The translations under genes and the position numbers were made by a program. From positions 162,691,353 through 162,755,352 of the forward strand of contig OX457058.1 of the NCBI GenBank assembly GCA_949752795.1: a stretch of DNA of 64,000 nucleotides, in the 5' to 3' direction. The notes under the pieces were generated by a model. That model was not told the origin of the DNA and made no database searches. It saw nothing but the letters and a program-made list of their open reading frames with translations. Shown here in pieces: positions 59,858 through 64,000 of the stretch; positions within the stretch are counted from its first letter, which is position 1; each line of letters opens with the position of its first letter. The stretch is from Hyperoodon ampullatus (Eukaryota; Chordata; Mammalia; Artiodactyla; Ziphiidae).

Positions 59858-59892
59858 AAATTCTAAATATACCTTTTGTATATTTAGAATTT
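59858..59892. repeat. Perfect inverted repeat, 15-bp arms, 5-nt loop
   Basis: aaattctaaatatac at 59858-59872 pairs with gtatatttagaattt at 59878-59892. The right arm is repeated directly at about 59893-59907. Confidence 0.92.
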
Positions 59893-60439
59893 GTATATTT
59901 AGAATTTTGTAGTAAACCACTGATGCATGCAGATCAACATGGATTTTAAAAGGATGGTTAAAAAGGAGAGTTGCTGTAGCTGTGTCTTGGTCCCAAAATG
60001 ATTGGTAACTCTGTCACATTCTATAAATAATTCTACAGTTGTGGCCTCAGCTTCTACATTTCTAAAATTAGGGAAATGGGTGATGTACTCTTCAAGAACT
60101 CAGCTCTCCATTCTGCCATACTATGTGATATTGGCTACTATTTCTATCTATAAAATTATGGAACTGAATATCATGAGTTCTAAAGTCTTACTAGAGATTT
60201 AACTTGTTTGTTTAAATTATTCCTGAGAATTATCCTCTAATTTATGTTGCTTTTGATATTATTTCTTTCCCAGATATAATCGACTCAATAATTGGATTTA
60301 TATTTCTAAAATATTATTAACCAGATTAATTTAAAATTCCTGATATTTGCACAATAAAATAATCTCTATCTAACATGGTATATTTCATGTTGTATTTTAT
60401 CATATATCTTTGTTATATCCTTTGTTGGCTCTTTGAACC

Positions 60440-60625
60440 CATCTCAATTCTCTCTTATCCACAGTCCTGCACATCATTATGGCTTAAATATGGTTTTCAG
60501 TTGTTGCTCACTCATAAAAAACCCATTGAAGGCAGGCTTATCTTCCCTTTTATTACCTCCAGTGCTTAACACGGTGGTGAGCACATAGCTGGTATGTAGT
60601 AGGTTTGTTATGCTTAAACATTCTT
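60440..60625 (+). mobile_element. L2 LINE 3' end
   Basis: 'ttgaaggcaggcttatcttc', 'cctccagtgcttaacacggt' and 'gagcacatagctggtatgta' mark the L2 3' terminus. Confidence 0.7.
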
Positions 60626-61532
60626 CCTCACAGCACTAGGATCTGGGTTTTGAGACTTCCAGGGATGAATGGATTTTGCTGATTCCAATATGTATACTCT
60701 TCTCTGAGCCTCTTTGAACCAAAGACAGTGGATTTTCAAGATGGATTCAATATTTTTCAATTTAGAAATAACTTCAGCTGATAATTGTACTGATTTATCT
60801 GTGATGTAGTGTAAAGGACACAGACACTCTTGAATCAGAATATTTGACTTTGTGAGGCTCAGTCTGCTCACCAGTCTAAAGGGAATAAAAATGTCTTCTC
60901 AATTGATGTTACTGGCTTTCCAAGGGAATCAGGTGAGGAGGGAGCTGGATGAGAAAGCATTCAAATATTGCAGTGTTATGAGATAAAAGGGACTAATTTT
61001 ATTGACAGTAATATAAGTAGTAGTAACAGTGATAGTAGTAGTAGTAATTATACTATCATTAATTAAGAATCTGGACCACAAAGGGGTGGAGGATATTCTC
61101 AGGACTACCTCACATAACCAAACATTTCAGAATTAAGTAAATTTATATCTGTCCATGTATACTTGTGTGTGTGTTTGCATACACATATATGTATTTTATA
61201 TTAAGGGTGTATTTCTATCCATCAGTCATTTCTCCCATTCTACATGACTCAAAGTTTGCACTTTTTTTTTTTCATTACATATAAGTTGAGTAGTCAAGGC
61301 TGAACAGAAGCATGGTCTCTTGATGTTTTCAGTTGCAAGAAACTAAACACATTCAAAAAGACTCAAGTGGGAATTTGCTTATTTAAAGACATCAGCAGAT
61401 ATCCTGTGGATAATCAAGTGTCACACAGTATTTGGAAATTGTAGGTAGGAACAAAAGTCATTGCTTCACTCTCTCATTGAAGTACGTTTACACTTCTGCT
61501 CATTTTCTCATTTCCTTTCTCACAGCCTCTCT
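60626..61532. other. Unique non-coding DNA with (AGT)n
   Basis: An AGT/AGTA triplet repeat lies at about 61014-61045. No gene supported. Confidence 0.5.
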
Positions 61533-63907
61533 TTTTATTGACATCTTTATTGAAGTATAATTGCTTTACAATGGTGTGTTAGTTTCTGCTGTATAACAAA
61601 GTGAATCAGCTATATATATATATATATATATATATATCCACATACCTACTTCTTCTGGAATCTCCCTCCCACACTCCCTAACCCACCCCTCTAGGTGGAC
61701 ACAAAGCACCAAGCTGATCTCCCTGTGCTATGTGGCTGCTTCCCACTAGCTATCTATTTTACATTTTGGTAAGGTATATGTGTATGCCACTCTCTCCCTT
61801 CCTCCCAGCTTACCCTTCCCCATCTCCGTGTTCTCAAGTCCATTCTCTAGGTCTGCATTTTTATTCCTGTCCTGCCCCTAGGTTCTTCAAGAATCTTTTT
61901 TTTTTTTTTTCGATAACATATACATGTGTTAGCATATGGTATTTGTATTTCTCTTTCTGACTTACTTCACTCTGTATGACAGACTCTAGGTCCATCCACT
62001 TAACTACAAATAACTCAATTTCGTTTCCTTTTATAGCTGAGTAATATTCCATTGTATATATGTGTCACATCATCTTTATTCATTCATCTGTTCATGGACA
62101 CTTAGGTTGCTTCCATATCCTTGCTATTGTAAATCGTGCTGCAGTGAACATTGTGGTACATGACTCTTTTTGAATTATGGTTTTCTCAGGGTACATGCCC
62201 AGTAGTGGGATTGCTGGGTCCGATGGTAGTTCTATTTTTAGTTTTTAAGGAACCTCCATACTATTCTCAAAAGTGGCTGTATCAATTTATATTCCCACCA
62301 ACAGTGCAAGAGGGTTCCTTTTCTCCACATCCTCTCCATCATTTACTCTTTGTAGATTTTTTTGATGATGGCCATTCTGACCAGGGTGAGGTGTTACCTC
62401 ATTGTAGTTTTGACTTGCATTTCTCTAATGATTAGTGATGCTGTGCATCCCTTGATGTGTTTGTTGGAAATCTGTATATCTTCTTTGGAGAAATGTCTAT
62501 TTAGGCCTTCTGCCCATTTTTTGATTGGGTTGTTTGGTTTTTTTTGATATTGAGCTGCATGAGCTGCTTGTATATTTTAGGGATTAACCCTTTGTCACTT
62601 GCTATTTTGCAAATATTTTCTCCCATTCTGAGGGTTGTCTTTTCATCTCGTTTATGGTTTCCACTGCAGGGAAAATGCTTTTAAGCTTCATTAGGTCACA
62701 TTTGTTTAATTTGGTTTTTATTTCCCTTTCTGTATGAGGGGGGTCAAAAAGGATCTTGCTGTGATATATGTCATAGAGTTTTCTCCCTATGTTTTTTTCT
62801 AAAAGTTTTATAGTGTCTGCCCTTACGTTTAGGTCTTTAATCCATTTTGAGATTATTTTTGTGTATGGTGTTAGGAAATGTGCTAATTTTATTATTTTAC
62901 ATGTAGCTGTCCAGTTTCCCAGCATCACCTATTGAAGAGGCTGTTTTTCACGATTGTGTATTCTTGCCTCCTTTATCAAAGATAAGGTGACCATGCGTGC
63001 TTGGCTTTACCTCTGGGCTTTCTATACTGTCCCATTGATCTATAATTCTTTTTTTGTGCCAGTACCATACTGTCTTGATTACTGTAGCTTTGTAGTATAG
63101 TCTGAAGTTTGGGAGCCTGATTCCTCCAGCTCCGTTTTTCTATCTCAAGATTGCTTTGGCTATTCAGGGTCTTTTGTGTTTCCATACAACTTGTTCCACT
63201 TTTTGTTCTAGTTCTGTGAAAAATGCCATTGACAGTTGGATAGCAATTACCTTGAATCTGTAGATTGCTTTAGGTAGTATAGTCATTTTCACAATGTTGA
63301 ATCTTCCAATCCAAGAACATGGTATATCTCTCCAGCTGTTTATATCATCTTTAATTTCTTTCATCAGTGTCTTATAGTTTTCTGCATGCAGGTCTTTTGT
63401 CTCCTTAGGTAGGTTTATTCCTAGGTATTTTATTCTTTTTGTTGCAATGGTAAATGAGAATGTTTCCTTAATTTCTCTTTCAGATTTTTCATCATTAGTG
63501 TATAAGAATGCAAGAGATTTCTGTGCATTAATTTTGTATCCTGCTACTTTACTAAATTCATTGATTAACTCTACTAGTTTTCTGGTAGCTTCTTTAGGAT
63601 TTTCTATGTATAGTATCATGTCATCTGCCAACAGTGACAATTTTTTCTTCTTTCTGATTTGGATTCCTTTTATTTCTTTTTCTACTCTGATTGCTGTGGC
63701 TAAAACTTCCAAAACTATGTGGAATAATAGTGGTGAGAGTGGGCAACCTTTTCTTGTTCCTCATCTTAGTGGAAATGGTTTTAGTTTTTCAACATTGAGA
63801 ATGATGTTGGCAGTGGGTTTGTCATATATGGCGTTTATCATGTTGAGGTAAGTTCCCTCTATGCCTACTTCCTTGAGGGTTTTAATCATAAATTGGTGTT
63901 GAATTTG
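61533..63907 (-). mobile_element. 5'-truncated L1
   Basis: Antisense L1 from 'tttttattgacatctttatt' to 'aaattggtgttgaattt'. Includes a (TA)n run at about 61611-61637 in its 3' UTR. Collinear with 54107-56420, but more diverged and with more frameshifts. L1 sequence stops at about 63907; no clear TSD. Confidence 0.92.
61861..63904 (-). pseudogene. L1 ORF2 C-terminal remnant
   Basis: Split frames: 63761-63970 (entering from non-L1 sequence), 63164-63712 (182 codons, palm and thumb region), 62976-63185, 62602-62928 and 61861-62052. The active-site motif reads LADD in [10 protein letters not shown], the usual F being L. Truncated and frameshifted, so not functional. Confidence 0.88.
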
Positions 63908-64000
63908 ATGGGACAAATCCTTTATGCCTGAGGTGATCAGGGGAGACCCGAGAAAGGGCTCAGCCCTCACATGGTAATATATATAAGTGGTCTGTCTCCC
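63908..64000. other. Unassigned sequence at window edge
   Basis: After the L1 breakpoint, 'gatgggacaaatcctttatg' and 'gatcaggggagacccgagaa' match nothing I recognise. It may be the start of another repeat cut by the window edge. Confidence 0.3.

Noticed and set aside
1..64000. CRISPR arrays, operons, bacterial promoters or terminators, rRNA or tRNA genes
   Set aside because: None seen. Tandem repeats are microsatellites, and the spaced repeats are dispersed retroposons. The DNA is clearly mammalian.

Overview
This window is mammalian nuclear DNA without any gene I can support. It is AT-rich, has no operon-like packing, and its longer open frames fall in retrotransposons, antisense to them, or at the length chance gives. 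The host is almost certainly a cetacean, or at least a close cetartiodactyl. Eight copies of a tRNA-derived SINE of CHR-2 type (opening 'gggcttccctggtgg', closing near 'gcggtacgcgggcctctcac' on the other strand) and two CHR-1-type copies ('gggaattccctggtgg') are spread through it. Most CHR-2 copies keep their target-site duplications (TSDs), and the L1s are of the cetartiodactyl type. Whether the window is intergenic or intronic cannot be told from sequence alone.

Layout. 0-3.8 kb: the end of a Tigger1-like transposon, a decayed antisense L1M, microsatellites and a CHR-1 SINE. 3.8-15.9 kb: mostly unique DNA with MIR, L2 and SINE copies. A repeat-poor stretch at about 8.75-11.6 kb contains clustered homeodomain-type palindromes. 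16-31 kb: three separate L1 insertions with internal inversions, each bounded by a TSD (15998-16666, 25001-26745, 29755-30652), plus more MIR, L2 and SINE. 31.5-36 kb: a MIR split by a solo LTR, and older repeats. 36.0-43.15 kb: a full-length L1 on the minus strand with a 14-bp TSD, a CpG-containing 5' region, and ORF1 and ORF2 inactivated by stops, frameshifts and a changed reverse-transcriptase active-site residue. 43-49 kb: L2, SINEs and unique DNA. 49.4-52.7 kb: a nearly complete Tigger1 carrying a SINE and an L1 tail. 54.1-56.5 kb and 61.5-63.9 kb: two further 5'-truncated L1s in the same orientation as the full-length copy.

The elements do not act together as a pathway. The window is a layered record of insertion: L2 and MIR oldest, then L1M and Tigger1, then LTRs, then cetartiodactyl L1 and CHR SINEs. 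I saw no convincing undescribed biological system. The most useful observations are the inverted L1s, the nested Tigger1, the clean solo LTR inside a MIR, the direct-repeat L1 trio, and the homeodomain and octamer motif clusters. Repeat family names come from recognising consensus-like sequence by eye, and boundaries without a TSD are approximate.
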